Source: Clostridiales bacterium
Lineage (GTDB): Bacteria; Bacillota; Clostridia; Lachnospirales; Lachnospiraceae
NCBI GenBank assembly: GCA_012520645.1
Contig: JAAYNV010000038.1
Coordinates: 148,409-212,408 of the forward strand
DNA length: 64,000 nucleotides
Direction: 5' to 3'
Shown piece after piece: positions 27,793 to 36,651 of the stretch. Numbering within the stretch: position 1 is the first letter of the stretch; the number at the start of each line of letters is the position of its first letter. Both the position numbers and the translations under genes were made by a program. Below the pieces are notes generated by a model that was not told the DNA's origin, made no database searches, and saw only the letters and a list, made by a program, of their open reading frames with translations.

Positions 27793-28689
27793 TCAAACTC
27801 TCAGATGCTTTCTGACCGTCACAAAGCTTCCAAAAAAACCGATTCCGACACCGATTCCGAGCGATACCGGCAAGAGAGTTGCAAAAATCTGTTCTACCGG
27901 CAAAAAATTCAGAAGACCGGAAAGAATATTGAAACGCTCCTGTACATAGCCGACCGCCGACTCATACACAAAGTAAATAATGCCAAGAGGCAGTGCCGAT
28001 CCGAAAAGTCCGATTAAAATACCTTCGATCACGAACGGAGAACGTACAAAAAAGTCCGTTGCACCGATATACTTCATAATTGAAATTTCTTCTTTACGAA
28101 CGGAAATACCGATGGTTACCGTATTGCTGATCAGGAACACGGAGACAGCAAGCAAAATACCAATAATTCCTAATGATATATAGCCGATCAACGCATTCAC
28201 GCCGGTCAGTGTAGACGCTGTAATCTCTGAACGGTTGACCTGCCGTATACCGTCTACCGATTCCAGCCAGGTAACCAGTGCACTCTGCATGGAGACATCA
28301 TTCAGATAAATCTCATAATTGGCGCATCCTTCCAATGGATTCTCCGTAAAGCCATCCGCATATCCTTTCAAATAATCCACCTTAAAGGACTCCCATGCGT
28401 CCTCATCGGAAATATACTTAACTTCTTTGACCTCCACACGCTTCTGGATCATATCCCCGATTTCCTTGATTCTGGCATCCTCCAGCCCTTCGTCGAAAAA
28501 GACGGTAACCGATACACCCTCCTCTGCCGTCTTCACAATATGCTGAAAGTTGGCGATAATGGCATAAAAGATACCGAACAGGAACAGACAGGCAGCGATC
28601 GTAGCGGCCGAAGCAAGCGAGAACCATTTATTTCGAAAAATATTGCTTACACCCTGCTTAAGAGTATAGAATAAAGTACTAATCCTCAT
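27793..28689 (-). CDS. ftsX: Cell-division ABC-like permease FtsX
   Basis: 298 residues with four TM segments: one near 20-45, then three clustered at about 165-290. A large extracellular loop between them (VTVFFDEGLEDARIKEIG..., about 55-155) is the part that contacts the hydrolase. FtsX and FtsE pass ATP-driven movements to outside peptidoglycan hydrolases. ATG 28689 overlaps the end of ftsE by 11 bases, implying translational coupling; the ribosome site GGTGG is within ftsE. Confidence 0.94.
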   Translation of the reverse strand: MRISTLFYTLKQGVSNIFRNKWFSLASAATIAACLFLFGIFYAIIANFQHIVKTAEEGVSVTVFFDEGLEDARIKEIGDMIQKRVEVKEVKYISDEDAWESFKVDYLKGYADGFTENPLEGCANYEIYLNDVSMQSALVTWLESVDGIRQVNRSEITASTLTGVNALIGYISLGIIGILLAVSVFLISNTVTIGISVRKEEISIMKYIGATDFFVRSPFVIEGILIGLFGSALPLGIIYFVYESAVGYVQERFNILSGLLNFLPVEQIFATLLPVSLGIGVGIGFFGSFVTVRKHLRV

Positions 28690-29425
28690 CGATATATCCA
28701 CCCTTTTCTTCGTCACTCACGATAATGCCTTTTTTCACTGTGACGACACGCTTCTGCATAGCATTAACGATCTCACGATTATGGGTAACCACGAGAATCG
28801 TTGTTCCACTCTTGTTAATTTCATCTAACAGCCTCATAATTTCCCATGAGTTTTTGGGATCCAGATTTCCGGTCGGTTCATCGCACAAAAGGATCGGCGG
28901 GTTGTTCACCAGCGCCCTTGCAAGCGCTACCCTCTGCTGTTCGCCACCGGATAACTGCTTTGGCTTTGCCTTATATTTTCCGGCAAGCCCTACCACAGAA
29001 AGAATCGCCGGAACATTTCTTCTGATTTCCCTGGTTGGCACCTGGATAATCCGCTGTGCAAATGCAACATTTTCATATACATTCCGGTCCTTTAACAAAC
29101 GGAAATCCTGAAATACCACACCGATATTACGGCGGAATTTCGGAATCTTTCTCCGTTTTAACCGTACCACATCATATCCGTTGACTGATATTTCTCCATC
29201 TGTCGGTGTCAGCTCCCGAAGCAAAAGCTTGATCAGGGTTGATTTACCCGAACCGCTGTCACCTACGATAAATACAAATTCTCCTTTTTTGACATTCAGA
29301 CTGACTCCGTTCAGCGCGGGTGCGCCGGTAGAGTAGGATTTACTGACATTCCTCAATGTGATCATATCACTGCTGCCGTTTACACTTTTCTTCGCTGTAC
29401 GTTTCTTACCGCTGCCTGTTGACAA
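28679..29425 (-). CDS. ftsE: Cell-division ATP-binding protein FtsE
   Basis: About 228-258 residues depending on the start. Walker A GDSGSGKST, the Q-loop VFQDFRLL, signature LSGGEQQRVALARAL and Walker B LLCDEPTGNLD are all intact. It is the cytoplasmic ATPase partner of FtsX. Homology favours ATG 29365 (MITLRNVSKSY), but there is no ribosome site there. TTG 29425 has AGGTG at 8 bases and would add a basic 20-residue N-terminus (GSGKKRTAKK), which is unusual for FtsE. I list the longer form with reservation. The frame is also open to 29455, overlapping the cdaR-like gene. Confidence 0.92.
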   Translation of the reverse strand: MSTGSGKKRTAKKSVNGSSDMITLRNVSKSYSTGAPALNGVSLNVKKGEFVFIVGDSGSGKSTLIKLLLRELTPTDGEISVNGYDVVRLKRRKIPKFRRNIGVVFQDFRLLKDRNVYENVAFAQRIIQVPTREIRRNVPAILSVVGLAGKYKAKPKQLSGGEQQRVALARALVNNPPILLCDEPTGNLDPKNSWEIMRLLDEINKSGTTILVVTHNREIVNAMQKRVVTVKKGIIVSDEEKGGYIDED

Positions 29426-29444
29426 TTCTCTTTCACCTACCTGT

Positions 29445-30533
29445 TTAATATTCAAATGATTCCATGTACTTCATATATTTTACGACCATAAGCGCAATCT
29501 TAAAGGTAATCGCATCTTCAAACACACGCAGATCCAAACCGGTGCTTTTCTGAAGCTTGTCCAGCCTGTACACCAGAGTATTTCTGTGAATGAACAGCTG
29601 TCTGGAGGTTTCCGACACGTTCAGACTATTCTCAAAAAACTTGTAGATCGTAGTCAGTGTTTCCTCATCAAAGTCATCCGGGCTCTTTCCGCCGAAAATT
29701 TCCCGGATAAACATTTTGCAAAGCGGAATGGGAAGCTGATAGATCAGACGACCAATACCCAGTTCGCTGTATGCAATAATATCCCTTTCGTCAAAGAAAA
29801 TCTTTCCGACATCCAGTGCCATCTTTGCTTCCTTATAAGAACGGCTGACTTCCTTGATCTCATTCACTATTGTACCATAAGCAATATGGATATTGCGAAT
29901 ACCTTCTTTTTCCAATACCGCCTCAATTCCCTTGGCAGCCTGGTCAATATCCCTGTTTTCATCCGTCTCCGCAAGTTCTCTTACTACAATAACACTGTTT
30001 TCATCCACTGCTGTGATAAAATCTTTACTGGCAGCTCCTGCGCTTTCGCGAATCAGCTCTAACACATTATTTTCCCGGCTGCCTTCTGATTCCACAATAA
30101 TGACTACTCTTCTGGCATCCGTCCTTATGTGAAGCTTCTTTGCCCTGCTGTAAATATCCACTAAAAGCAGGTTATCCAGCAGAAGATTCTTGATAAAGTT
30201 ATCCTTATCAAAACGCTCCTTATATGCCACCAGAAGATTCTGGATCTGAAAAGCCGACGTTTTGCCGACCATATACAGATCATCTGCTGCTCCGCAGGCA
30301 ATCAGAATATATTCTAACTGCTGTTCATCTAATACTTTAAAAAACTGATTACCCTGTATCTCCTGGCTGTCTGCCGGAGACACCGCAAACTCCATTGCCA
30401 GTCCGGCTGCCCCGCTGAGCTGCTCAGATGTAGTCGCCGCTACCTTTCCGTCTACATCCACAACACAAAGGTCTACCCTTGCAATTGCCTTTAACCCCTC
30501 GATCGTACTTTGCAAAATCTGATTTGAAATCAT
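29445..30533 (-). CDS. CdaR/PucR-type transcriptional regulator
   Basis: 362 residues. The N-terminal region (1-130) resembles the putative sugar-diacid recognition domain of CdaR-like proteins, the middle part is a GGDEF-like degenerate domain, and the C-terminus is a PucR-type helix-turn-helix (SLNVSETSRQLFIHRNTLVYRLDKLQKSTGLD). ATG 30533 has AAAGGAG upstream. Its stop lies 19 bases beyond the ftsE start chosen here, so both share an mRNA. Why a CdaR-type regulator should lead the ftsEX cluster is not evident from sequence. Confidence 0.88.
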   Translation of the reverse strand: MISNQILQSTIEGLKAIARVDLCVVDVDGKVAATTSEQLSGAAGLAMEFAVSPADSQEIQGNQFFKVLDEQQLEYILIACGAADDLYMVGKTSAFQIQNLLVAYKERFDKDNFIKNLLLDNLLLVDIYSRAKKLHIRTDARRVVIIVESEGSRENNVLELIRESAGAASKDFITAVDENSVIVVRELAETDENRDIDQAAKGIEAVLEKEGIRNIHIAYGTIVNEIKEVSRSYKEAKMALDVGKIFFDERDIIAYSELGIGRLIYQLPIPLCKMFIREIFGGKSPDDFDEETLTTIYKFFENSLNVSETSRQLFIHRNTLVYRLDKLQKSTGLDLRVFEDAITFKIALMVVKYMKYMESFEY

Positions 30534-30655
30534 TATCCCCACTCCTTTACTAGCCACTTCTCCTGACTGTAATACCCTTTTTCTATATTAAAGTAATTTT
30601 ACAAAAAAATCCATAGTAACTTGTACAAATTATACAAAAAAGGCAGAAAGATTTC

Positions 30656-31339
30656 CTATTCCACCTTTTCCTGATTCTTATATTTCTTTACCTTATGCCG
30701 GAACAGTCCCCTATACGCATAACCAGCCAATTTTAACAAACTGCTCGATGTCTTCGCTTCCACATCTTCCTCCGGCAGATTCAAAATCATGTCTGCATTC
30801 ACATATCTCCGGTTCCGTTCCACAAAACTGCAGAACCGATCAAACGGCAATCTGGATACAATCACTCCCGGTGCCACATCATTCATTTCATTCACTAACG
30901 TGCTGTCCTCATCTGTGCCTTCATTTTCCGGTAAAATACCTTCCCCGGAAAGAATCAGTTCCCCCTGTACAGAAAGGAGATTTTCCCGCAGACTCTCAAC
31001 ATGTTCTGCCGAATCCGAAAGTAAAAAAATCTTGTACCGGTTTTTTGCTGCCTTTTTTAAAAACTCATGCAGATATTGGTGCTCCTCTATTTCCCGTAAC
31101 CGGTTTCCGGATAGGCTGTCATCCGCTTTCAAAATATCCGGATCGGCATAGAGCGTCAGATCTGCCCGTTCCATCCATTCCTTCCATCGGGAATTCTCCG
31201 ATGCTCGAATCAGCTGTTTTGCGGAAACATAAATAACGGTGTGCATCGCACCGCCTTTCATATATCTGTCAGTTTCCTTAAGAGCCTCTTTCTTGGAATA
31301 ATTTTTCAGTGTAATGCCTAATACATCGATTTTCTTCAT
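30656..31339 (-). CDS. Divergent WecG/TagA/CpsF-like (GT26) protein
   Basis: 227 residues. The N-terminus (KIDVLGITLKNYSKKEALKETDRYM) and the following YVSAKQLIRASENSRWKEWMERADLTLYADPDILK follow the GT26 plan (family members read roughly '...T.N...v..A.....f...l..adl...DG'). The later family motifs for substrate binding are weak or missing (expected DG is AD here, and no clear 'G.PkQE.w' motif is seen). The enzyme family adds ManNAc in teichoic-acid or exopolysaccharide synthesis. It may have lost or changed activity. The C-terminus is basic (LFRHKVKKYKNQ). It has a near-perfect promoter of its own at 31361-31389. Confidence 0.65.
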   Translation of the reverse strand: MKKIDVLGITLKNYSKKEALKETDRYMKGGAMHTVIYVSAKQLIRASENSRWKEWMERADLTLYADPDILKADDSLSGNRLREIEEHQYLHEFLKKAAKNRYKIFLLSDSAEHVESLRENLLSVQGELILSGEGILPENEGTDEDSTLVNEMNDVAPGVIVSRLPFDRFCSFVERNRRYVNADMILNLPEEDVEAKTSSSLLKLAGYAYRGLFRHKVKKYKNQEKVE

Positions 31340-31360
31340 AACAATCACCTATACTGGCAT

Positions 31361-31389
31361 ATTATAACAAAGCCAATCACTATTTTCAA
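31361..31389 (-). promoter_or_regulatory. Sigma-A promoter of the TagA-like gene
   Basis: TTGAAA (31384-31389), 17-base spacer and perfect TATAAT (31361-31366) on the minus strand. The start codon is 22 bases from the -10, so the 5' leader is very short. Confidence 0.75.
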
Positions 31390-31428
31390 CAAACGTTCCG
31401 ATTATTCCTATAAAATTTTTGTGAATCT

Positions 31429-32376
31429 TTATGAAATTACTACTTCCAGAACCATTACTCCCAGACAGAGCACGATTCCTGCCACCGCCGGTACCGTCAA
31501 TATTCTTCTTTCCGCTTTCTTATGCACTTCAGTTGCCCCTTCCGCGCTCCTTTTCTTTCGGAAAATGCCATAAAAGATCTGTTCCCGCTTTTCGTTTCGC
31601 GCAATCGCCAAAAGCAGTAAAACCGCCAATGTAGTAAAAGCCACTGCCAGAAGAAAATAAAATGCCAGCACCAAAAACAGCATGATGACCGACAGATTTA
31701 ACCCCTGCTGTGCTCCCTCCAAAGCAGACGGTGCAACCGATTTCATCAGATACATCAGGCAGACCGACTGGGCATTTACAATAAAGTGATATAATACGGA
31801 TGACCAGAGACTACCGGTCGCCTCTACCAACAGCGCTAACAGAATACCTATCACAAACGCATAAGCCGCCTGATTGAAATTCATATGCATCAGTCCAAAC
31901 AGCAGACCGGACAGTATGACCGCTGCAATTCCTTTTCCATCCCGTCTGTAGCTGCCATAAATTACACCGCGGAATACCGTCTCTTCACAAAACGGACCGT
32001 ATACTGCCATCAGGAAAAAAATGACCGGAAACGGTGCATTCAGAATCTGAGGACTCAGCTCCATCACCTGATTATCTACAAAGATCATGCTGATTAAATT
32101 TACAAAAACGATCAATGGCATAGTCAGATACGTAAACAGTATCGTCATAAGTACCGTAGAGATCCTGATCCGCTTAAGCCCCAGCTTTTCCGGCAGACTT
32201 CCCTCTGTTCTCCAAAGGACAAAAAGTGCCGGAATAAGCAGGAGCAGCTCACTTAACAATAAATTCAAAATAATGTGTAATGAAAAAAAACGGCTCATAA
32301 CCGTCACCAATACGCTGACCACAATGTGGAGCAGTATCACTGACAGAAAGAGCCAGTTTGCCTTTTTGCTGTTCAT
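31429..32376 (-). CDS. CPBP-family intramembrane metalloprotease
   Basis: 315 residues, about eight TM segments. The CAAX/Abi motifs are present: EETVFRGVIYG (motif 1, residues about 130-140), HMNFNQAAYAF (motif 2) and HFIVNAQS (motif 3). These carry the glutamates and histidines of the metal site. Substrates are unknown; family members serve in prenyl-protein processing, bacteriocin immunity or membrane-protein control. It follows the HPr-like gene by 10 bases and so shares its promoter. Confidence 0.9.
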   Translation of the reverse strand: MNSKKANWLFLSVILLHIVVSVLVTVMSRFFSLHIILNLLLSELLLLIPALFVLWRTEGSLPEKLGLKRIRISTVLMTILFTYLTMPLIVFVNLISMIFVDNQVMELSPQILNAPFPVIFFLMAVYGPFCEETVFRGVIYGSYRRDGKGIAAVILSGLLFGLMHMNFNQAAYAFVIGILLALLVEATGSLWSSVLYHFIVNAQSVCLMYLMKSVAPSALEGAQQGLNLSVIMLFLVLAFYFLLAVAFTTLAVLLLLAIARNEKREQIFYGIFRKKRSAEGATEVHKKAERRILTVPAVAGIVLCLGVMVLEVVIS

Positions 32377-32386
32377 GTATTACTTC

Positions 32387-32620
32387 CTAGCTTTCCATCA
32401 TAAAGTTTACAAGTCTTGTAATATCTTCCGGCTCATATGCGATGATTTCCAGCTCTGCAATTGTACCATCTGAAAAAATGTTTGCCATGGATACATACTG
32501 GGATAATTTGGATTTCAGATTCAATCTGTCACCCTCACCTGTAACCAGTTCTACCTTTCCGGAACAACTGTCAATTACCTTGAAAAATTTGTCAATGTCT
32601 TTAATATTCTGTACTTTCAT
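32387..32620 (-). CDS. HPr-like protein lacking the active-site histidine
   Basis: 77 residues. The fold can be followed by alignment to HPr: 'LNLKSKLSQYVSM' (33-45) matches the HPr segment with regulatory Ser46 (Ser37 here), and the C-terminal helix 'EPEDITRLVNFMM' fits. The His15 region (normally G-[IL]-H-A-R-P) reads NIKDIDKFFK; no His. It therefore cannot carry PTS phosphate on His. It has its own promoter at 32646-32673 and is followed by the CPBP protease gene. A related protein is at 44416-44646. Confidence 0.7.
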   Translation of the reverse strand: MKVQNIKDIDKFFKVIDSCSGKVELVTGEGDRLNLKSKLSQYVSMANIFSDGTIAELEIIAYEPEDITRLVNFMMES

Positions 32621-32645
32621 TTTTTTCACTCCTTTCTGCTATTAG

Positions 32646-32673
32646 TTTATACTACGCACCCACTTGCTTGCAA
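32646..32673 (-). promoter_or_regulatory. Sigma-A promoter of the HPr-like gene
   Basis: TTGCAA (32668-32673), 16-base spacer, TATAAA (32646-32651) on the minus strand, about 26 bases before ATG 32620, whose ribosome site is AAAGGAG. Confidence 0.65.
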
Positions 32674-32676
32674 GTA

Positions 32677-33513
32677 CTATTTGCATTTCAGAATTGCTTT
32701 TTCCGTAATCTGCACTGCCCCCTGCTTGAGCAGATGTCCGACCGCACGTTTAAACTCATTTTTACTCATCTGAAGTTCTCTTCGGATCACCTCCGGTGAT
32801 GCCTTATCGTTAAACGGGAGCGCACCGTCAAAACTCTCGATTACCTCCATGACCTTTTCCGCATCTTTCTCAATCTGCAGATATGCCTTCTCGCGTACGC
32901 TCAGATCCAGCTTACCATCCGGCTTAACCGCTGTGACCCGTGCTGACACTTCATCTCCAATCCTGATATCACCATACATTTCCTTCAACGGGATCAGTGC
33001 GGAATAACGGTTATCCACTGCCACAAAAGCTCCGAAATTCTTACTCATTTCATAAACATGTCCCGTCACGCGGTCATCCTTCCGGTACGGACTGTCCGTC
33101 TCCAGATAAGGATATACATTCATAGTCGCACAAAGTCTGCTGCTCTTATCAATGTAGAGCGCTACCAGACACGTTTCTCCTTCCTGCACCTTTTTGGTCT
33201 GTTCACGAAACGGCAGAAACAACTCCTTTTCCAATCCCCAATCCAAAAATGCGCCGAATTTTCCGACCTGTGATACGGTAAGCTCCGCAATGCCGCCCAA
33301 CGTCAGATACGGCTCGTTGGTCGTGGCAATCAGGCGATCCCTGGAATCCTTATACAGAAATACCTCAATCGTATCACCGTTCTCCGCTCCCTGTGGCACC
33401 TGCTTTTTGGGAAGCAGCACCTTTTCCTCTGCTCCCTCCGTCTCAGCCAGATACACGCCGAATTCCACGCGTTTTACTATTTTTAGCTCCTGCTTTTCTC
33501 CCAAACGCATCAT
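32677..33513 (-). CDS. CvfB-like S1-domain RNA-binding protein
   Basis: 278 residues, the standard CvfB/YitL length. There are three S1-like OB folds (about 1-65, 66-135, 145-215; e.g. VSQVGKFGAFLDWGLEKELFLP and EMSKNFGAFVAVDNRYSALIP) and a C-terminal winged helix (RRELQMSKNEFKRAVGHLLKQGAV). Members bind RNA and affect virulence or translation in staphylococci. ATG 33513 overlaps the thioesterase stop (ATGA), so the two are translationally coupled; AGGAGG lies 9 bases upstream. Confidence 0.9.
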   Translation of the reverse strand: MMRLGEKQELKIVKRVEFGVYLAETEGAEEKVLLPKKQVPQGAENGDTIEVFLYKDSRDRLIATTNEPYLTLGGIAELTVSQVGKFGAFLDWGLEKELFLPFREQTKKVQEGETCLVALYIDKSSRLCATMNVYPYLETDSPYRKDDRVTGHVYEMSKNFGAFVAVDNRYSALIPLKEMYGDIRIGDEVSARVTAVKPDGKLDLSVREKAYLQIEKDAEKVMEVIESFDGALPFNDKASPEVIRRELQMSKNEFKRAVGHLLKQGAVQITEKAILKCK

Positions 33514-34226
33514 GTGTTCCGTCCTCCTGTAAATTCTACCACAGCATAAGGTTTCTCATCCTTATCGCAAAGTGCCACTACATAGCGGTTTCCCTGTTCG
33601 TAAACACTGCTTACAATCATGTCATGCAGCACAGCCTGCTTTTTATATTCTGCACGAAGCTCACCGATTTTAAACCCTTCCGGCAGATATTCCATTGCCA
33701 TACGCACATACTGACCGTTGTTCACATGATGATTACTGTCGATATGACAGTGTTTCACCTCGATCATACCCTGCTGTTTTCCGTGCTCCGGTATTTCGAT
33801 TTTACGCGGCGCATAATCCATTGACAGCTTCGGCTCCAGAATATACCCCTCTGTCATATCCGTATTCGGACGGACCGGACGCATGGTTTGTGTATCCAGT
33901 AAGGTCCATACCGAATTCGCCTTTGCCAAAAGTCTTTCCGTTTCATCTTTCAGAAAGAAATTCCGGTAACCAAAAAATCCTTTGAATCCATATGGAAAGG
34001 TTCCAATCTCTATTTCATCGCATAACTTTGGATAGTCCTCTATCACGATCTGCCAGGAAGATAAGACCCATGCCATATGATGTGCTTTCAGATATTCCAT
34101 TCCTAGTCCTAATACTTCTGAATGAAATGTACTGCAGTCCTGAAAATAATCAATCATTGCTTCCAGACTCAGCCTGCCGCTTTGATCTGTCTCACTATAC
34201 CTGACCCTGCTTTTAAACGAATACAT
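33510..34226 (-). CDS. Acyl-ACP thioesterase (FatA/FatB family)
   Basis: 238 residues with two hotdog-fold halves. The N-terminal half has YSETDQSGRLSLEAMIDYFQDCSTFHSE; the C-terminal half has the catalytic-type stretch HCHIDSNHHVNNGQYVRMA. The enzyme releases fatty acids from acyl carrier protein in the cytoplasm. Only 16 bases separate the T-tract of the tRNA-Gln terminator from ATG 34226, so there is no room for a separate promoter between them; see the corresponding finding. The ribosome site is GAAAGGAAAGG. Confidence 0.9.
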   Translation of the reverse strand: MYSFKSRVRYSETDQSGRLSLEAMIDYFQDCSTFHSEVLGLGMEYLKAHHMAWVLSSWQIVIEDYPKLCDEIEIGTFPYGFKGFFGYRNFFLKDETERLLAKANSVWTLLDTQTMRPVRPNTDMTEGYILEPKLSMDYAPRKIEIPEHGKQQGMIEVKHCHIDSNHHVNNGQYVRMAMEYLPEGFKIGELRAEYKKQAVLHDMIVSSVYEQGNRYVVALCDKDEKPYAVVEFTGGRNT

Positions 34227-34240
34227 ATCCTTTCCTTTCG

Positions 34241-34274
34241 TATAAAAAAGCTCCCGACATTAATCGGAAGCTCT
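34241..34274 (-). terminator. Terminator after tRNA-Gln
   Basis: A 9-bp stem (34249-34257 with 34264-34272; one wobble pair) followed by TTTTTT on the minus strand. It starts only a few bases after the tRNA 3' end. Confidence 0.85.
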
Positions 34275-34278
34275 CTAG

Positions 34279-34350
34279 CTGGGCTACAAGGATTCGAACC
34301 TTGAAATGACGGAGTCAGAGTCCGTTGCCTTACCATTTGGCGATAGCCCA
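34279..34350 (-). tRNA. tRNA-Gln (anticodon CTG)
   Basis: 72 bases without the CCA end. The acceptor stem TGGGCTA/TAGCCCA is perfect, with G as the discriminator base; the D arm is GCC/GGC; the anticodon arm ACGGA/TCCGT encloses loop CTCTGAC, so the anticodon is CTG, reading CAG; the T arm CAAGG-TTCGAAT-CCTTG is perfect. It differs from typical Firmicutes tRNA-Gln(TTG) mainly in the first anticodon base. It has its own strong promoter and terminator. The CCA is not encoded, so CCA-adding enzyme is required. Confidence 0.96.
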
Positions 34351-34383
34351 TCATCTTTTCTGCCGTACTCACGACACTTGTTT

Positions 34384-34445
34384 ATTATAACCACTTGTTC
34401 TGAGTTTTGCAAGTACTTTTTTTAAAAAATTTTATTTTTTTTACA
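34384..34445 (-). promoter_or_regulatory. tRNA-Gln promoter with UP-like A/T tracts
   Basis: TTGCAA (34407-34412), 17-base spacer, perfect TATAAT (34384-34389) on the minus strand. From 34413 to 34445 runs an almost pure A/T stretch with phased A and T tracts, as expected for an UP element that boosts stable RNA promoters. Confidence 0.8.
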
Positions 34446-34493
34446 AATCCAAATTCTACTTGTTGAAATATCATGCAGGCGGTGCTTTCTACA

Positions 34494-34530
34494 GGAAAAA
34501 TCTTCCCGCTGCCCAGACAGCGGAAAGCCC
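34494..34530 (-). terminator. Terminator of glnN
   Basis: A 10-base stem (34502-34511 with 34518-34527) around a six-base loop, followed by ATTTTTCC on the minus strand, 10 bases after the glnN stop. Confidence 0.85.
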
Positions 34531-34539
34531 TTTTTCTGC

Positions 34540-36651
34540 TTATACTTCAAAAAGAAGATCTGCATAGGTCGGTAACGGCCATATCTCCTTATCTACAATC
34601 ATTTCCAAAGCATCTGCCGGTGCTCTCAAAGCCACCATGGCTTCTTTTACAGTATCTTTATAATAGAATGCCTGCGCCTTCGGATCGTCCATGTTGCTTG
34701 CTACAGCTTCCACCTCAATCAGTCTGGAAAGTGCTGACTTCATTTCCTTTAAGTATGCAGAAGTTTCGCCTAACAGTTCTGCCTGCACGGACGCATCCGC
34801 ACCCGCCTCCTTTACTGCAAGTACCGTATCTGCCAGTGTCTTTGTATATTTAGTCACCGCCGGAACAAGCTGCTTGGAAGCCATATCGATCATGGTCAGA
34901 GCTTCGATATTGATCGTCTTTGCATAAGTCTCATAGAGTACCTCTTCCCGTGACTCAAGCTCTGCTTTGGTAAAGATGCCGAATTTCTCAAACAGCTTAA
35001 CGGATTTCTCGGTCGTCAGAGTCTCGGTAGCCTCTACCATGGACTTGATATTCGGAAGTCCTCTTCTTTCAGCCTCTTCTACCCACTCATCCGAATAACC
35101 ATTGCCGTTAAAAATAATTCTCTGATGCTCGGATAAATATTTTTTGATCAGGTCATGTACTGCCATATCCAGATCATCCGCTTTTTCCAAAATATCAGCA
35201 GCTTCACAAAATGCCTCTGCCACGATAGCGTTCAGTGTCGTATTCGGGCTTGCGATGGAATCCGCAGAACCAACCATACGAAACTCAAATTTATTTCCGG
35301 TAAATGCAAACGGTGATGTTCTGTTACGGTCTGTTGCATCCTTTACCAGATCCGGTAAAGTGGATACGCCGGTCTCTAACTTGCCGCCTTCTACACAGTG
35401 GGTTGCCTCGCCGGTTTCTACAAGCTGCTTTACCACATCCTCCAGCTGCTCACCCAGAAATACGGAGATAATCGCCGGAGGTGCTTCATTGGCTCCCAGT
35501 CTGTGATCGTTTCCAACATCGGATGCACTCTGACGCAGTAAATCTGCATGTGTATCAACTGCCTTTAAGATACAAGCCAGTACAAGAAGGAACTGGATAT
35601 TCTCGTTAGGTGTATCACCCGGGTCTAACAGGTTTACACCATTATCCGTCGTAATAGACCAGTTATTGTGCTTACCGGAACCATTTACTCCCGCAAACGG
35701 CTTCTCGTGAAGCAGACATCTCATACCGTGTCTGCCTGCCACTCTCTTCATCGTCTCCATAACAATCTGGTTGTGATCTACTGCAATGTTAGCCGTTTCA
35801 TAGATTGGTGCCAGCTCATGCTGTGCCGGAGCCACTTCATTATGCTGTGTCTTGGCTGTTACACCCAGCTTCCAGAGTTCTTCATTTAAGTCCTTCATAT
35901 ACGCACCGATACGCTCACGGATAACGCCGAAGTAATGATCCTCCATTTCCTGTCCCTTTGGCGCCGGAGCTCCAAACAGAGTCCGTCCTGCAAAGATAAG
36001 GTCCTCACGAAGCAATGCTTTTTCCTGATCTACCAGAAAATATTCCTGTTCAGATCCTACCGAAGGGCTTACCTTGGTAGCTTCGGTATTGCCAAACAAT
36101 CTGACGATACGAAGCGCCTGCTCGCTCAGTGCCTCCATGGAACGAAGAAGCGGTGTTTTCTTATCCAGTGCCTCGCCCTTATAAGAGCAGAAAGCGGTGG
36201 GAATACAGAGAATCGGTCCGGTTGCTGCTTCCTTTAAGAAAGCCGGAGAAGTAATATCCCATGCAGTATATCCTCTTGCTTCGAACGTAGCACGCAGCCC
36301 GCCGGACGGGAAAGAAGAGGCATCCGGCTCGCCCTTGATCAACTCTTTTCCGGAAAATTCCATCAGCATCTTCCCCTCTTCATCCGGATGCGATACAAAA
36401 GAGTCATGCTTTTCAGCTGTAATACCGGTTAACGGCTGAAACCAGTGTGTATAATGTGTAGCGCCCTTCTCCACAGCCCAGTCCTTCATTGCCTTGGCAA
36501 CAACATCCGCAGCTGCCGGAGAAAGTTCTCCGCCCTGATCCATTACCTTCTTTACTTCCTGAAATACTTTTCTTGGCAAACGCTCCTTCATCTTACCAAC
36601 GGTAAATACGTTTTCACCAAAGATTTCTTCTACGTTTAAAACTTCGCCCAT
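34540..36651 (-). CDS. glnN: Glutamine synthetase type III
   Basis: 703 residues, far longer than GSI (about 450) and typical of GSIII. Conserved segments are intact: [55 protein letters not shown] and an N-terminal [18 protein letters not shown]. The enzyme forms dodecamers and assimilates ammonium with glutamate and ATP. I chose ATG 36651 (AAAGGAAAGGAAG upstream); the frame runs on to 36750 through the leader terminator hairpin, which cannot be coding in a normal message. It is monocistronic. Its leader of about 245 bases carries an intrinsic terminator, suggesting attenuation control. Confidence 0.97.
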   Translation of the reverse strand: MGEVLNVEEIFGENVFTVGKMKERLPRKVFQEVKKVMDQGGELSPAAADVVAKAMKDWAVEKGATHYTHWFQPLTGITAEKHDSFVSHPDEEGKMLMEFSGKELIKGEPDASSFPSGGLRATFEARGYTAWDITSPAFLKEAATGPILCIPTAFCSYKGEALDKKTPLLRSMEALSEQALRIVRLFGNTEATKVSPSVGSEQEYFLVDQEKALLREDLIFAGRTLFGAPAPKGQEMEDHYFGVIRERIGAYMKDLNEELWKLGVTAKTQHNEVAPAQHELAPIYETANIAVDHNQIVMETMKRVAGRHGMRCLLHEKPFAGVNGSGKHNNWSITTDNGVNLLDPGDTPNENIQFLLVLACILKAVDTHADLLRQSASDVGNDHRLGANEAPPAIISVFLGEQLEDVVKQLVETGEATHCVEGGKLETGVSTLPDLVKDATDRNRTSPFAFTGNKFEFRMVGSADSIASPNTTLNAIVAEAFCEAADILEKADDLDMAVHDLIKKYLSEHQRIIFNGNGYSDEWVEEAERRGLPNIKSMVEATETLTTEKSVKLFEKFGIFTKAELESREEVLYETYAKTINIEALTMIDMASKQLVPAVTKYTKTLADTVLAVKEAGADASVQAELLGETSAYLKEMKSALSRLIEVEAVASNMDDPKAQAFYYKDTVKEAMVALRAPADALEMIVDKEIWPLPTYADLLFEV

